From NCBI RefSeq assembly GCF_003752135.1, contig NZ_RJVK01000001.1, forward strand, positions 496,001-560,000: a stretch of DNA of 64,000 nucleotides, in the 5' to 3' direction. Every line of letters begins with the position of its first letter. The first letter of the stretch is position 1. Under the pieces are notes generated by a model. The model had not been told where the DNA came from. It saw only the letters and a program-made list of their open reading frames with translations, and ran no database searches. The translations under genes were made by a program, and so were the position numbers. The DNA comes from Caminibacter pacificus (GTDB lineage Bacteria > Campylobacterota > Campylobacteria > Campylobacterales > Nautiliaceae). Below, piece by piece: positions 40,570-48,855 of the stretch.

Positions 40570-41298
40570 TTACTCAAAAAGCAAAAACTGTTCCAAAAAG
40601 TCTACCCTGTTACCGCCTTTTTCTTTTGCTAAGATTACGGCTTCATCAGCTCTTTTTATTAAGTTATTTAAAGTGTCTTGGTCTTTTTTTTCTGTAATAC
40701 CAATACTTAGAGAAAGTGCGATAGGTTTTCCTTCCACTTCGATAATTTTTAGCATATTTCTTATTCTGTTGGCTAAATTAATCAATTCTTCTTTATTTGA
40801 AAAACTCATAATTATAAAACTATCACCGCCGTATCTACCGATAATATCCATACCCCTAAGAGACGTTTTCAGTTTCGAACCGATTGTATGTAGGATTTTG
40901 TCGCTGAATTCAAGCCCGTATTTGTTATTAAAAAACGAAAAATCGTCAATATCGATAATCATAACGCTAAGAGGCAATTTTTTTCTTTTTGAAATATCAA
41001 AATATTTATAGGCCATCTCAAAAAAGTAAATTCTCTTATAAACATCAGTAGTTTCGTCAAATTTTGCAAGTTTAGAGAGTTTTTCGTTTAGGTCGTTTAT
41101 TTTTAGCTTAAGTTTAAACATAACAAATGATGCCGTTATCGATACGGCAAAGACAAAAATAAACATAAAACTAACCGCATAAGGTATTATTTTCTTATCG
41201 GCGTTTAGATATCTGAGTAGAAAATAAAACACCGTACTCGATACTATCGAAATCAGTAAATCTTTAATCGCGTTTTTTAAAAAAACCCCGTTTAACAA
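40570..41298 (-). CDS. Membrane-bound GGDEF-domain protein with degenerate active site
   Basis: A 242-aa protein with two N-terminal transmembrane helices (~10-28 and ~38-60), a short coiled linker and a GGDEF domain (~78-240). The active-site loop reads GGDSF in place of GGDEF/GGEEF, with an RGMD inhibitory-site motif exactly five residues before it. Diguanylate cyclase activity is uncertain because the fourth residue is altered; a c-di-GMP-binding role through the RxxD site is possible. It lies 14 bases before flgH and three after trpC. Confidence 0.85.
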   Translation of the reverse strand: MLNGVFLKNAIKDLLISIVSSTVFYFLLRYLNADKKIIPYAVSFMFIFVFAVSITASFVMFKLKLKINDLNEKLSKLAKFDETTDVYKRIYFFEMAYKYFDISKRKKLPLSVMIIDIDDFSFFNNKYGLEFSDKILHTIGSKLKTSLRGMDIIGRYGGDSFIIMSFSNKEELINLANRIRNMLKIIEVEGKPIALSLSIGITEKKDQDTLNNLIKRADEAVILAKEKGGNRVDFLEQFLLFE

Positions 41299-41301
41299 TT
41301 T

Positions 41302-42072
41302 CTATTCTCCTTTTAATTTTAAAACAGCATTTTTAATATCGGTTTGTCTCATAAAATGCTCCCCGACCAAAAAGGCGTCAACTCCGTTTTGATGAAGCCT
41401 TTTTACGGTATCGAAATCATTAATACCGCTTTCGGCTACTATTATACAATTTTTTGGCAAAAACGGAATAAGTTTTTTGCTCAAATCCATATCCATTTTG
41501 AAAGTTTTCAAATCTCTGTGGTTAAATCCGATAATCTCAGCTCCCACTTCCAATGCTTTTTGCAAATCTTCTTTATCGTGAATCTCAAATAACACTTCAA
41601 GACCGATATTTTTTGCAAAGTCGTATAATTTTTTAAGCTCATCAACTTCAAGCGCTTTTGCAATCAAAAGCACAAAATCAGCCCCTGCTGCATAGGCTTC
41701 GGCGATTTGAAACTCATCTACGATAAAATCTTTTCTAAGGAGCGGAATATTACTAAATTCGTTAATTTTTTTCAAATATTCCAAACTACCCTGAAAAAAA
41801 TGAGGCTCGGTTAATATACTCATAGCATCGGCAGTTTCGTTATAAATTTTAGCAATTTCCAAAGGATTAAAATCTTCTCTTATAATTCCCTTTGAGGGAC
41901 TCGCTTTTTTTACTTCCGCAATTATTCTATAAGGATTTTCCGGAGTGGATTTTAGAGCTTTTTTTACATCTCTAAAATCCCTCTTAACATTCAAAAATTT
42001 CTTAAAATCCTCTTCGTTTTTTCTTTTTTGCAAATCTTTTTTCGTCTGCGTTATTATCTTTTCTAAAATCAT
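41302..42072 (-). CDS. trpC: Indole-3-glycerol phosphate synthase TrpC
   Basis: A 256-aa TIM-barrel enzyme of tryptophan synthesis. IIAEVKKASPSKGII, LLRKDFIVDEFQI and VAESGIND carry the catalytic Lys and Glu residues and phosphate site. It stands alone, away from other trp genes, followed closely by the GGDEF gene. Confidence 0.95.
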   Translation of the reverse strand: MILEKIITQTKKDLQKRKNEEDFKKFLNVKRDFRDVKKALKSTPENPYRIIAEVKKASPSKGIIREDFNPLEIAKIYNETADAMSILTEPHFFQGSLEYLKKINEFSNIPLLRKDFIVDEFQIAEAYAAGADFVLLIAKALEVDELKKLYDFAKNIGLEVLFEIHDKEDLQKALEVGAEIIGFNHRDLKTFKMDMDLSKKLIPFLPKNCIIVAESGINDFDTVKRLHQNGVDAFLVGEHFMRQTDIKNAVLKLKGE

Positions 42073-42104
42073 ATATCCCCTTTCTTTCGATTATATTATA
42101 CAAC

Positions 42105-42155
42105 TTCACAACCACAATCTTTCTAATTCACTATTTCACCATTTCACCTTCTCTT
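42105..42155. repeat. ATTTCACC octamer-type repeat at the end of the TPR lipoprotein gene
   Basis: Reads as ATTCACT, ATTTCACC, ATTTCACC with flanking relics; the last codons and stop of the lipoprotein gene are written by the complementary repeat, so the repeat has moved into the coding end. Confidence 0.5.
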
Positions 42156-43399
42156 TTCCCTCTCCTCACACACTTCTCAATCAAACGTTTATGTTTTAAA
42201 ATCTCTTTGTCTTTTGTTTGAATGTATCTTATTATATCCCAAGCTTCCTTGCATTTTCCAAGCTTATAATACCCCCAAGCAAGAGAGTCGATATATTCGA
42301 TATTTTCAGGTTGCAATTCCACCGCTTTTTGTACGAAATAAAGACCTTTTTTTACATTTATGTCGTTATCAATCAATACATATCCCAAAAAATTATACAA
42401 ATATGCATTCGGATAAAAAGCTATTAAATATTCGAGTTTTTTAGCGATATCTTTTATCTCCTCTTTTGTTGGGTGGTCGTAATAGAGATATTCGCAATAT
42501 TTTAATAAATATTTCGGATTCGATGTTTTTTCATAAAGCTCGTACGCAACGGCCGAAGCTTTTCTGAATTTTTTTTCTTGTACATAAACCATCATTAAAT
42601 ATTCTTTATTTAAGCCGTATTTTTTAATTAAATTTATCGCTTTTTTGTATTCGCCGTTTTCCATATAGATGTTGATTGCATAAACTAAATATTTTTCATC
42701 GTAAATACCGAGTTTTTCGTATATATTGGCGAGATTGTCGTAATCATACGTTTGTTTATAAATAACGGCAAGCCTTTTACATACGTCAAAATCACAGCCG
42801 TATAAATCGAGATGAGTTCTCAAATACGCAAGCGCTTCGTTGTATTTTTTTAGTCTGATAAGGACATCACTAAGTTCTAAAAGAACGTTTTTAGAGTGGT
42901 TTAGTGCATACAATGACTTCAAATAATATACGGCTTCATCGAGTTTATTTTGTTTGATTAAAATATAAGACATCATCATATAATAAAACTCGTCTTTTTT
43001 GTTAAATTTCTCTTTTAGCAGATTTTTCGCTTTTTCATACTCTTTTTTTTCAAGTAAAGCGAATATTTCATATTCGAATATTTTTTTATCGAAGTGTTCT
43101 TTGTTAAATTCTTCGGCTTTTTTTATAACTTCGTCAAATTTTCTTTCCCTAAACAAATCTTCGACTATCTTTTCATAATAAACTGGCTTTTTCGTTTTTT
43201 GATACAAATATTTATAAATAGCTATCGATTTGTTAAACTCGCCGCTATCTTCAGCCAAAAGAGCTTTTATAATATACTCGTCTTCATTGGGAATTACTTT
43301 TTTTCCGATAGGCGGAGGCGTTTGTTTTGTCGCACAACCCGTAATAATAAAAATACCCGCGATTAAAAGGCTAATTTTTCTTCTCAATCTCTTCTCCAT
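42131..43399 (-). CDS. Outer-membrane-type lipoprotein with TPR repeats
   Basis: A 422-aa lipoprotein (lipobox ITGC, ~19-22) built of TPR-like helical pairs, for example YDYDNLANIYEKLGIYDEKY and a final canonical repeat around PENIEYIDSLAWGYYKLGKC. Similar proteins in Campylobacterota are uncharacterised and may scaffold envelope complexes. It overlaps the upstream cysteine-cluster gene by 29 bases. The extreme C-terminus (GEMVK) is encoded by repeat sequence. Confidence 0.75.
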   Translation of the reverse strand: MEKRLRRKISLLIAGIFIITGCATKQTPPPIGKKVIPNEDEYIIKALLAEDSGEFNKSIAIYKYLYQKTKKPVYYEKIVEDLFRERKFDEVIKKAEEFNKEHFDKKIFEYEIFALLEKKEYEKAKNLLKEKFNKKDEFYYMMMSYILIKQNKLDEAVYYLKSLYALNHSKNVLLELSDVLIRLKKYNEALAYLRTHLDLYGCDFDVCKRLAVIYKQTYDYDNLANIYEKLGIYDEKYLVYAINIYMENGEYKKAINLIKKYGLNKEYLMMVYVQEKKFRKASAVAYELYEKTSNPKYLLKYCEYLYYDHPTKEEIKDIAKKLEYLIAFYPNAYLYNFLGYVLIDNDINVKKGLYFVQKAVELQPENIEYIDSLAWGYYKLGKCKEAWDIIRYIQTKDKEILKHKRLIEKCVRRGKREGEMVK

Positions 43400-43766
43400 T
43401 CTCCACGATACCCGGGCACTCTTTTTTTAATTCGTCGATTTTGTCTTTGAAATAATCCCAAAACGGAAACGTCCTACATTGTCTCGGTCTAACCGGATAT
43501 ATTTTACATCCGTTTTCGAAAAAAATACAAGCAAATCCGTTTTTGTAAGGTCTTTCCTTTATAGAATATTTATACCCCACTTTAATTAAAAAGCGATTAA
43601 TAAATAACGATTTGTCAATTTTTAAAAAATTTGCGATATCCTCTATCTCTTTTGGAGAGACCCAAATATACCCGCTTTCACCGATACAACAATTCCCCTC
43701 GCAACTCTCGCAAGCACTCGGGTCGAATTTATACGGAAATCCCTCTTTTTCGATTAAATTTTTCAT
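43371..43766 (-). CDS. YkgJ-type cysteine-cluster protein
   Basis: A 131-aa protein with the cysteine pattern CESCEGNCC near residue 18 and CRTFPFWDY later (preceded by CKIYPVRPRQ), the YkgJ/zinc- or iron-chelating family signature. Function of the family is poorly known. It overlaps the TPR lipoprotein gene by 29 bases and begins seven bases after the methyltransferase gene. Confidence 0.8.
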   Translation of the reverse strand: MKNLIEKEGFPYKFDPSACESCEGNCCIGESGYIWVSPKEIEDIANFLKIDKSLFINRFLIKVGYKYSIKERPYKNGFACIFFENGCKIYPVRPRQCRTFPFWDYFKDKIDELKKECPGIVENGEEIEKKN

Positions 43767-43773
43767 CTCTCAC

Positions 43774-44487
43774 CTACACTTTTATACTATTTGTCGCGGC
43801 TTTTTTATAAATTTCTGCCGCTTCTTTCGAATATTCTTCCCCCTCAAAACCTATTAAAGGAGGATGAATAACCACCATAGATTTTGCGTGTCTTTTTGCT
43901 CTTATCATAACAAGCGTGGCTTTTTTATCGATTTTCGGGTGCATAAATCTCATATCGGTAATTTTTAGAGGTTTAGGCAATTTTTTTATTATTTCATCAA
44001 CTCTTTTTGCATCATAACAAAAAATAAACTCCCCTCTTTCGCTCAAAACTCTATTCACTTTTTCAAAAAATTTATCCATTGGCAAAAACTCTTCGTATCT
44101 TGCGATTTTTTTTATTTCGTTTTCGCTTTTTAGAGTTCCTTGATAAAAAGGGGGATTAGAGATAATAAAATCAAATCTTTTTTTAAACTCATAATCCAAA
44201 AAATCATCGTTAATCACTTCGGCTTTTAGCGAGTTTTCTTTTAGATTTTTTTCTATAAATTCGGTCATTATTTTTTGCTTTTCGATAATGGTTAGATTGA
44301 TTTTTGGAAAATCTCTTTTTATCAAAAGACCCAAAACCCCACAACCTCCACCGACTTCTAAAACCTCGCCTTTAATATTGAATTTCGTTATAAAATCGTA
44401 CAAAAACATCGTATCGGAGTTATAACAATATCCGTTTTTAGGTTGATAGAGGTTCAAAGATTTCCTTTTTTGATAAAATTTTATCAT
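43774..44487 (-). CDS. TrmN6/YfiC-like N6-adenine tRNA methyltransferase
   Basis: About 237 aa. After an N-terminal YQPKNGYCYNSDTMFLYDFI comes the SAM-binding Rossmann fold (VLEVGGGCGVLGLLI) and the catalytic NPPF motif (IISNPPFYQG). That combination fits tRNA1(Val) A37 N6-methyltransferases. The frame stays open to 44730, but those 81 codons run antisense to kdsB and are hydrophobic noise; I place the start at ATG 44487, preceded by a short divergent spacer to kdsB. Confidence 0.82.
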   Translation of the reverse strand: MIKFYQKRKSLNLYQPKNGYCYNSDTMFLYDFITKFNIKGEVLEVGGGCGVLGLLIKRDFPKINLTIIEKQKIMTEFIEKNLKENSLKAEVINDDFLDYEFKKRFDFIISNPPFYQGTLKSENEIKKIARYEEFLPMDKFFEKVNRVLSERGEFIFCYDAKRVDEIIKKLPKPLKITDMRFMHPKIDKKATLVMIRAKRHAKSMVVIHPPLIGFEGEEYSKEAAEIYKKAATNSIKV

Positions 44488-44533
44488 AATGGCAATGAAT
44501 AAAAAATGACAAAAATCAAAAAAAGGCGTATAA

Positions 44534-45253
44534 ATGATTATTATTCCCGCAAGATTAAGCTCAAGCAGACTTCCTAATAAAGTTTTAGCCGAAATAGAAA
44601 ACAAACCTATGATAATTTGGTGTGCGCAAGTCGCAAGCCAAGTTGACGACGTATGTATAGCAACAGACAGCCAAGAAGTAATAGAAGTAGCGAAAAAATA
44701 CGGATTTAACGCCGTAATGACAAGCGACAAACACCAAAGCGGTAGCGACAGAATAAAAGAAGCGGCCGATATTTTGGGATTAAAAGATGATGATTTGGTA
44801 ATAAATATGCAAGGCGACGAGCCGTTTTTGGAGCCTGAAATATTAAACGAAGTAAAAAATAAACTTTTAGAAATAAAAAAAAGAGATTTCGTAATGGTAA
44901 GCTGTTATAAAGAGATAAGTGAAATTCAAGCCGAAGACCCTAATCTTGTAAAAGTAATACTCGATAAAAACGGCGATGCGATATATTTTTCAAGAAGCAA
45001 AATCCCATACAACCGCGACAACACCCCGCACCAATACTTCGGACATATCGGTATTTACGGATTCGATAAAAAAAGTCTCGATATGTTCGTAAAAATGCAA
45101 GGAGAGATAGAACATATCGAAAAATTGGAACAATTAAGAGTTATAGAAAACGGCAAAAAAATAGCAATGATTAAAGTTAAAACCCAAAGCTTCGGAATAG
45201 ATACAAAAGACGACCTTGAAAAGGCAAGAGCATATGCAAAAAGTCGCAATTAG
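44534..45253 (+). CDS. kdsB: CMP-KDO synthetase (3-deoxy-manno-octulosonate cytidylyltransferase)
   Basis: A 239-aa nucleotidyltransferase: IIIPARLSSSRLPNKVLAEI at the N-terminus, NMQGDEPFLEPEIL and YFSRSKIPYNRD are KdsB signatures. It activates KDO for LPS assembly, downstream of kdsC in the pathway. pdxA starts inside its last codons. Confidence 0.95.
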   Translation: MIIIPARLSSSRLPNKVLAEIENKPMIIWCAQVASQVDDVCIATDSQEVIEVAKKYGFNAVMTSDKHQSGSDRIKEAADILGLKDDDLVINMQGDEPFLEPEILNEVKNKLLEIKKRDFVMVSCYKEISEIQAEDPNLVKVILDKNGDAIYFSRSKIPYNRDNTPHQYFGHIGIYGFDKKSLDMFVKMQGEIEHIEKLEQLRVIENGKKIAMIKVKTQSFGIDTKDDLEKARAYAKSRN

Positions 45254-46136
45254 CATTGGAGATTTAAACGGCGTAGGGATAGAGATAGCTCTAAAAGCAC
45301 ATGAAAAAATAAAAAAAATAGTCAATCCGATATATTGTATTAACAAAAAAATGTTAAAAAAAGCCGCTAAGTTATTAAATACCGAAATTCCAGATGATTT
45401 CGAAATTTTTGAGGTTGAGGGTGATTTTGAAATAAACCCCGGAAAAATAGACGAAAAAGCTGGAAAATACTCTTTTTATAGTTTTATAAGTGCTATTAAC
45501 TTAGCAAAAGAAAAAAAAGTCGATGCCATATGTACGTTGCCTATCAATAAAGAGAGTTGGAGCAAGGCCGGGATAAAATACAAAGGTCATACCGAAGTTT
45601 TAAGAGATATCTTCAAAAAAGAAGCGATAATGATGCTCGGGTGTGAAAAAATGTATGTCGCTTTATTTACCGAGCATATTCCGCTAAAAGAAGTACCGAA
45701 AAAAATCAAAAAAGAAAAGCTTATTCAGTTTTTTTCGGACTTTTATAGAAGTACGGGATTTGAAAAAGTAGGAGTTTTGGGGCTCAATCCTCATGCAGGA
45801 GATGGAGGAGTGTTGGGAGATGAAGAGATAAAAGAGATATTGCCGGCAATAATCGAAACAAACGAAATGCTAAATAAAGAGATTTTTTACGGCCCTCTTG
45901 TGCCGGATATCGCATTTACGGCTAAAAAAGGGGTGTTTATTGCAATGTATCACGACCAAGGACTCGCACCTTTAAAAGCATTATATTTCGACGAAAGCAT
46001 AAACGTATCATTGAATCTGCCGATTCTAAGAACATCCGTCGACCACGGGACGGCATTTGACATCGCATACAAAGGTATTGCTAAAACCAAAAGTTACGAA
46101 AATGCGATAAAATATATCTTAAATCACAAAAATTGA
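45234..46136 (+). CDS. pdxA: 4-hydroxythreonine-4-phosphate dehydrogenase PdxA
   Basis: About 300 aa. VAISIGDLNGVGIEIALKA, GHTEVLRDIF, GLNPHAGDGGVLGDEE and MYHDQGLAPLKAL carry the metal and substrate ligands of PdxA, which feeds PdxJ in vitamin B6 synthesis. I chose ATG 45234 (preceded by AAGGCAAGAG), overlapping kdsB by 20 bases; the frame also opens at 45216. Its stop codon overlaps an FNR-like box. Confidence 0.93.
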   Translation: MQKVAISIGDLNGVGIEIALKAHEKIKKIVNPIYCINKKMLKKAAKLLNTEIPDDFEIFEVEGDFEINPGKIDEKAGKYSFYSFISAINLAKEKKVDAICTLPINKESWSKAGIKYKGHTEVLRDIFKKEAIMMLGCEKMYVALFTEHIPLKEVPKKIKKEKLIQFFSDFYRSTGFEKVGVLGLNPHAGDGGVLGDEEIKEILPAIIETNEMLNKEIFYGPLVPDIAFTAKKGVFIAMYHDQGLAPLKALYFDESINVSLNLPILRTSVDHGTAFDIAYKGIAKTKSYENAIKYILNHKN

Positions 46137-46146
46137 CCTACATCAA
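46133..46146. promoter_or_regulatory. FNR/CRP-family-like box TTGACCTACATCAA
   Basis: TTGAC-N4-ATCAA is close to the FNR consensus TTGAT-N4-ATCAA. It overlaps the pdxA stop and lies about 50 bases before the ferritin-like gene, which it would be placed to control. Confidence 0.5.
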
Positions 46147-46196
46147 GTTTTTTCCCCCTCTTGTTTGATATACTAAAACAAAAAAAGGAGCTTTTG

Positions 46197-47039
46197 ATGG
46201 ATTATCAAAAACTAATAAGATATCAGCACGAAAGTTTTATCAAATTTATTTATGCAAGCGTAATGGTAAAAGAAGAACTCGCAAGACACAAACTATACGA
46301 CCTTGCTATGTTTAAATACAGACACATGGTATGGGCGATGACCGATGCCGCAAGAGAAGGTATTAAATTTAATATGGATTTCGACGAAAAAGAGATTGCG
46401 AAATTAAAAGTAGCGGAAACTGAAGAAGATTTGCTTGAATTATTGCTTGATGATTTAGACCAAAATATCGCTCTTTACGAAGGTATCGACAATCCTACTA
46501 TCAATAGACTAAGAAGCGACGACACTTATTTTATAAGAGAATTAAGAGCTCTTGATTTAGAAGGTGAAATTACTGCATTCAATGACAACAAAACTCTCCC
46601 TGGCGTAGAACTTGAAGAGAGCTCAAAAGCGGCGCTCGTATTTTTCTTAATGGAAGAAACATTTAAAGAGTACGAACTAATTACAATTTATAGCTACCTA
46701 AAAGTACATACGGATATTACTATTGCCGAGAGTGCGTTTACCGACCTTGCATATGATTCTATATATCATCTAAAAAGATTCGCAGAACTTGCAAGCAAAA
46801 TGGGAGTACTTACATTACCAAGACCTATACCTCACGAAAAATACGAAAACATCGGTATTGTAGAATTTTTAAAAGAAAACATCGAAGAAGAGATGGACGC
46901 TGAAAAACAATGCTTAATCTTAGCTGAAAAAATCGGAAACGACGATTTAAGCGAATTTTTACTATTTATCTCTCGCCAAGAAGTATATCACGGAGAACTT
47001 CTACAAAGAGCGCTTGATGCTATAAACGCATCAAAATAA
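46197..47039 (+). CDS. Ferritin-like diiron-type protein of unknown role
   Basis: About 280 aa, all-helical. Several E/H pairs spaced as in ferritin-like bundles are visible (IRYQHESFIKFIYASVMVKEE, EETFKEYELITIYSYLK, EEMDAEKQCLILAEKI, RQEVYHGELL). It may bind iron or handle oxygen or peroxide; no exact family is recognised. I chose ATG 46197 with AAAAAGGAG before it, not the longer frame from 46161. The upstream FNR-like box suggests redox control. Confidence 0.65.
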   Translation: MDYQKLIRYQHESFIKFIYASVMVKEELARHKLYDLAMFKYRHMVWAMTDAAREGIKFNMDFDEKEIAKLKVAETEEDLLELLLDDLDQNIALYEGIDNPTINRLRSDDTYFIRELRALDLEGEITAFNDNKTLPGVELEESSKAALVFFLMEETFKEYELITIYSYLKVHTDITIAESAFTDLAYDSIYHLKRFAELASKMGVLTLPRPIPHEKYENIGIVEFLKENIEEEMDAEKQCLILAEKIGNDDLSEFLLFISRQEVYHGELLQRALDAINASK

Positions 47040-47052
47040 GCCTCTTTTTTCT

Positions 47053-47538
47053 TCAGAATTTCTTATTAAATTTCGGTAGTTTTTTGTATTTAAAAAAGTA
47101 CTCTTGAATATAATACGCTTCTAAAAATGCCGGTAAAATATCTTTAGGCGTTATAATTATTTCAAATTTCAAAATATTATATTCTTTTAGCATATCCTCA
47201 AAAGTAACTTCTCTATAATTCGTAAGCCTTCCTAACAATCCTTGATTGTAAAATTTACCGCTGTTATCTACGCTTCCTGCTTTTCCGATATAAATAAGCT
47301 CGAAAGTATCACACTTTTTAGCATATATTTTATAAACACCTTTTTGTTTATCCGTAATAGAATGTTTTTTTAGATTTTGAAGTAGCTCATTTATGGAGGT
47401 TATCTCAAAAGTAATTGTTTGAAATGAAAAAAAAGAGGAAGAATTAAGAAAGTCTTGCAAGTACTTCCTCAGCTTCTTGATATCCGAGTTCGAAAGCTTT
47501 TTTGTTAATTTCAACCGCTTTGCTCGGTACTGTTTCAA
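47053..47538 (-). CDS. GIY-YIG-domain protein with uncertain start
   Basis: Up to 161 aa. The C-terminal part has a GIY-YIG-like nuclease core: GVYKIYAKK, then LIYIGKAG and QGLLGRLTNYR, with a glutamate (LEAYYIQEYF) near the end. GIY-YIG domains cut DNA in repair and mobile elements. The only ATG (47538) lies inside oorC, giving a 95-base same-strand overlap; no ATG or good site follows after the oorC stop. Either the overlap is real, a rare start is used, or the 5' end has been lost. Confidence 0.55.
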   Translation of the reverse strand: MKQYRAKRLKLTKKLSNSDIKKLRKYLQDFLNSSSFFSFQTITFEITSINELLQNLKKHSITDKQKGVYKIYAKKCDTFELIYIGKAGSVDNSGKFYNQGLLGRLTNYREVTFEDMLKEYNILKFEIIITPKDILPAFLEAYYIQEYFFKYKKLPKFNKKF

Positions 47539-48001
47539 TCATTGCTTGGAATACCAAATCTTTATCGATGTTGTTCATTCTTGTAGCAATTGCAAGCGCT
47601 ACAACTGACTGAGTAATAACGTTTCCTACTTTTTCTTTTGCAATAGTAATTACTTCGATAGGGAACATTTTCCATCTTGCTTTATCATCTTCAGTAGGAT
47701 AAACAAGATTAGGTTCATATACGATAATTCCGCCTTCTTTTACTCCGTCTTTGAATAGATGATATGACTTATCAGCAACGCTTAACATAAAGTCGATTTC
47801 ACCGTCAACTGCGTAAGGATATAAAATTTCATGATCGTCAAGAATAATATCAACTTTTGTAGGCCCACCTCTTACTTGAGAAGTATAAGTACCTACTTGC
47901 ACTCCGTATTTTCCAGCTTTTACATACGCTCTTGCCAAAATTTCACCAGCAAGAAGGACACCTTGTCCTCCTACCCCTGTAAATCTTAATTGCTTTCTCA
48001 T
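47444..48001 (-). CDS. oorC: 2-oxoglutarate:acceptor oxidoreductase gamma subunit OorC
   Basis: A 185-aa protein of the pyruvate/ketoisovalerate oxidoreductase gamma family: FTGVGGQGVLLAGEILARA at the N-terminus and SQVRGGPTKVDI. With OorA, OorB and OorD it forms 2-oxoglutarate:ferredoxin oxidoreductase, which in the reductive TCA cycle carboxylates succinyl-CoA to 2-oxoglutarate. It shares one base with oorB. Confidence 0.93.
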   Translation of the reverse strand: MRKQLRFTGVGGQGVLLAGEILARAYVKAGKYGVQVGTYTSQVRGGPTKVDIILDDHEILYPYAVDGEIDFMLSVADKSYHLFKDGVKEGGIIVYEPNLVYPTEDDKARWKMFPIEVITIAKEKVGNVITQSVVALAIATRMNNIDKDLVFQAMIETVPSKAVEINKKAFELGYQEAEEVLARLS

Positions 48002-48831
48002 TAGTTACCCCTTACTCTGTCGATAAGTTTGTAATATTCTTCGCAGTATTCAGGCTCTTCTTTTTGATATAGAACGCCTCTTGGGAATTTACCTTGTTTT
48101 TTAAGCTCGTATTTTTCTTCTTCGCTTAGTTTGTCCCATTTAGCTTTCGGAATAAGATTTTCTTCAATCCAATCCATATTTTTCTTAGCTTGTCCCAATT
48201 TATTTTTTCTACCGAAGTTTACGTGACAGTTAGAGTGAATATCAAAGAAACTGAATCCTTTATGTTGGAAACCTTTGATAAATAATCTTTCAAGTTTTTG
48301 AGCTTCCGCAACACTCTCTCTACCTACGAATGTAGCACCTGCACCGATTGCCAAATCAGCAGGGTCGAATGTAGGGTCGATATTTCCGTATTGAGTAGTT
48401 ACAGACCATGCACCTTTTGGTGTAGTAGGTGAAACTTGGCTGTTAGTTAATCCGTAAATGAAGTTATTGATAAGTACGAAATTTAAGTCGATATTTCTTC
48501 TACATCCGTGAATTGTGTGGTTACCACCGATTGCAAGTCCGTCACCGTCCCCTGCAACAACAATTACGTGTTTATCAGGATGAGCAAGTTTAATACCTGT
48601 TGCGTATGCTACCGTTCTTCCGTGTGTAGTATGAACCGTATTTGCGTCGATATAACTACTAAATCTTCCGGAACATCCGATACCAGATACGATACAAATG
48701 TCGTTTTTATCCCATCCGAGTTTTGCGAATGCTCTAATCATAGCTTTCATAATAATACCGTCACCACATCCCCAACACCATAGTGTTGGCATTTTATCAG
48801 TTCTTAAATAATAATCATAATTAAATGCCAT
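48001..48831 (-). CDS. oorB: 2-oxoglutarate:acceptor oxidoreductase beta subunit OorB (TPP-binding)
   Basis: A 276-aa subunit with the thiamine pyrophosphate motif VVAGDGDGLAIGGNH...NID (~100-120) and cysteines at WCWGCGDG and SGIGCSGRF that ligate an iron-sulfur cluster. It holds the catalytic cofactor of the complex. Expression with oorA is supported by the 24-base spacing and the shared strand. Confidence 0.94.
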   Translation of the reverse strand: MAFNYDYYLRTDKMPTLWCWGCGDGIIMKAMIRAFAKLGWDKNDICIVSGIGCSGRFSSYIDANTVHTTHGRTVAYATGIKLAHPDKHVIVVAGDGDGLAIGGNHTIHGCRRNIDLNFVLINNFIYGLTNSQVSPTTPKGAWSVTTQYGNIDPTFDPADLAIGAGATFVGRESVAEAQKLERLFIKGFQHKGFSFFDIHSNCHVNFGRKNKLGQAKKNMDWIEENLIPKAKWDKLSEEEKYELKKQGKFPRGVLYQKEEPEYCEEYYKLIDRVRGN

Positions 48832-48855
48832 TGTTACTCCTTATAATTTATTTGT

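Noticed and set aside
44471-44486. Perfect 16-bp palindrome TGATAAAATTTTATCA in the kdsB/trmN6-like spacer
   Set aside because: In DNA this AT-rich, a few such palindromes are expected by chance in 64 kb, and it overlaps a start codon; no second copy was noticed.
44488-44730. N-terminal extension of 81 residues for the TrmN6-like methyltransferase
   Set aside because: It lies antisense to the kdsB start, is not similar to the family N-terminus, and a good ATG at 44487 starts exactly where family similarity begins.
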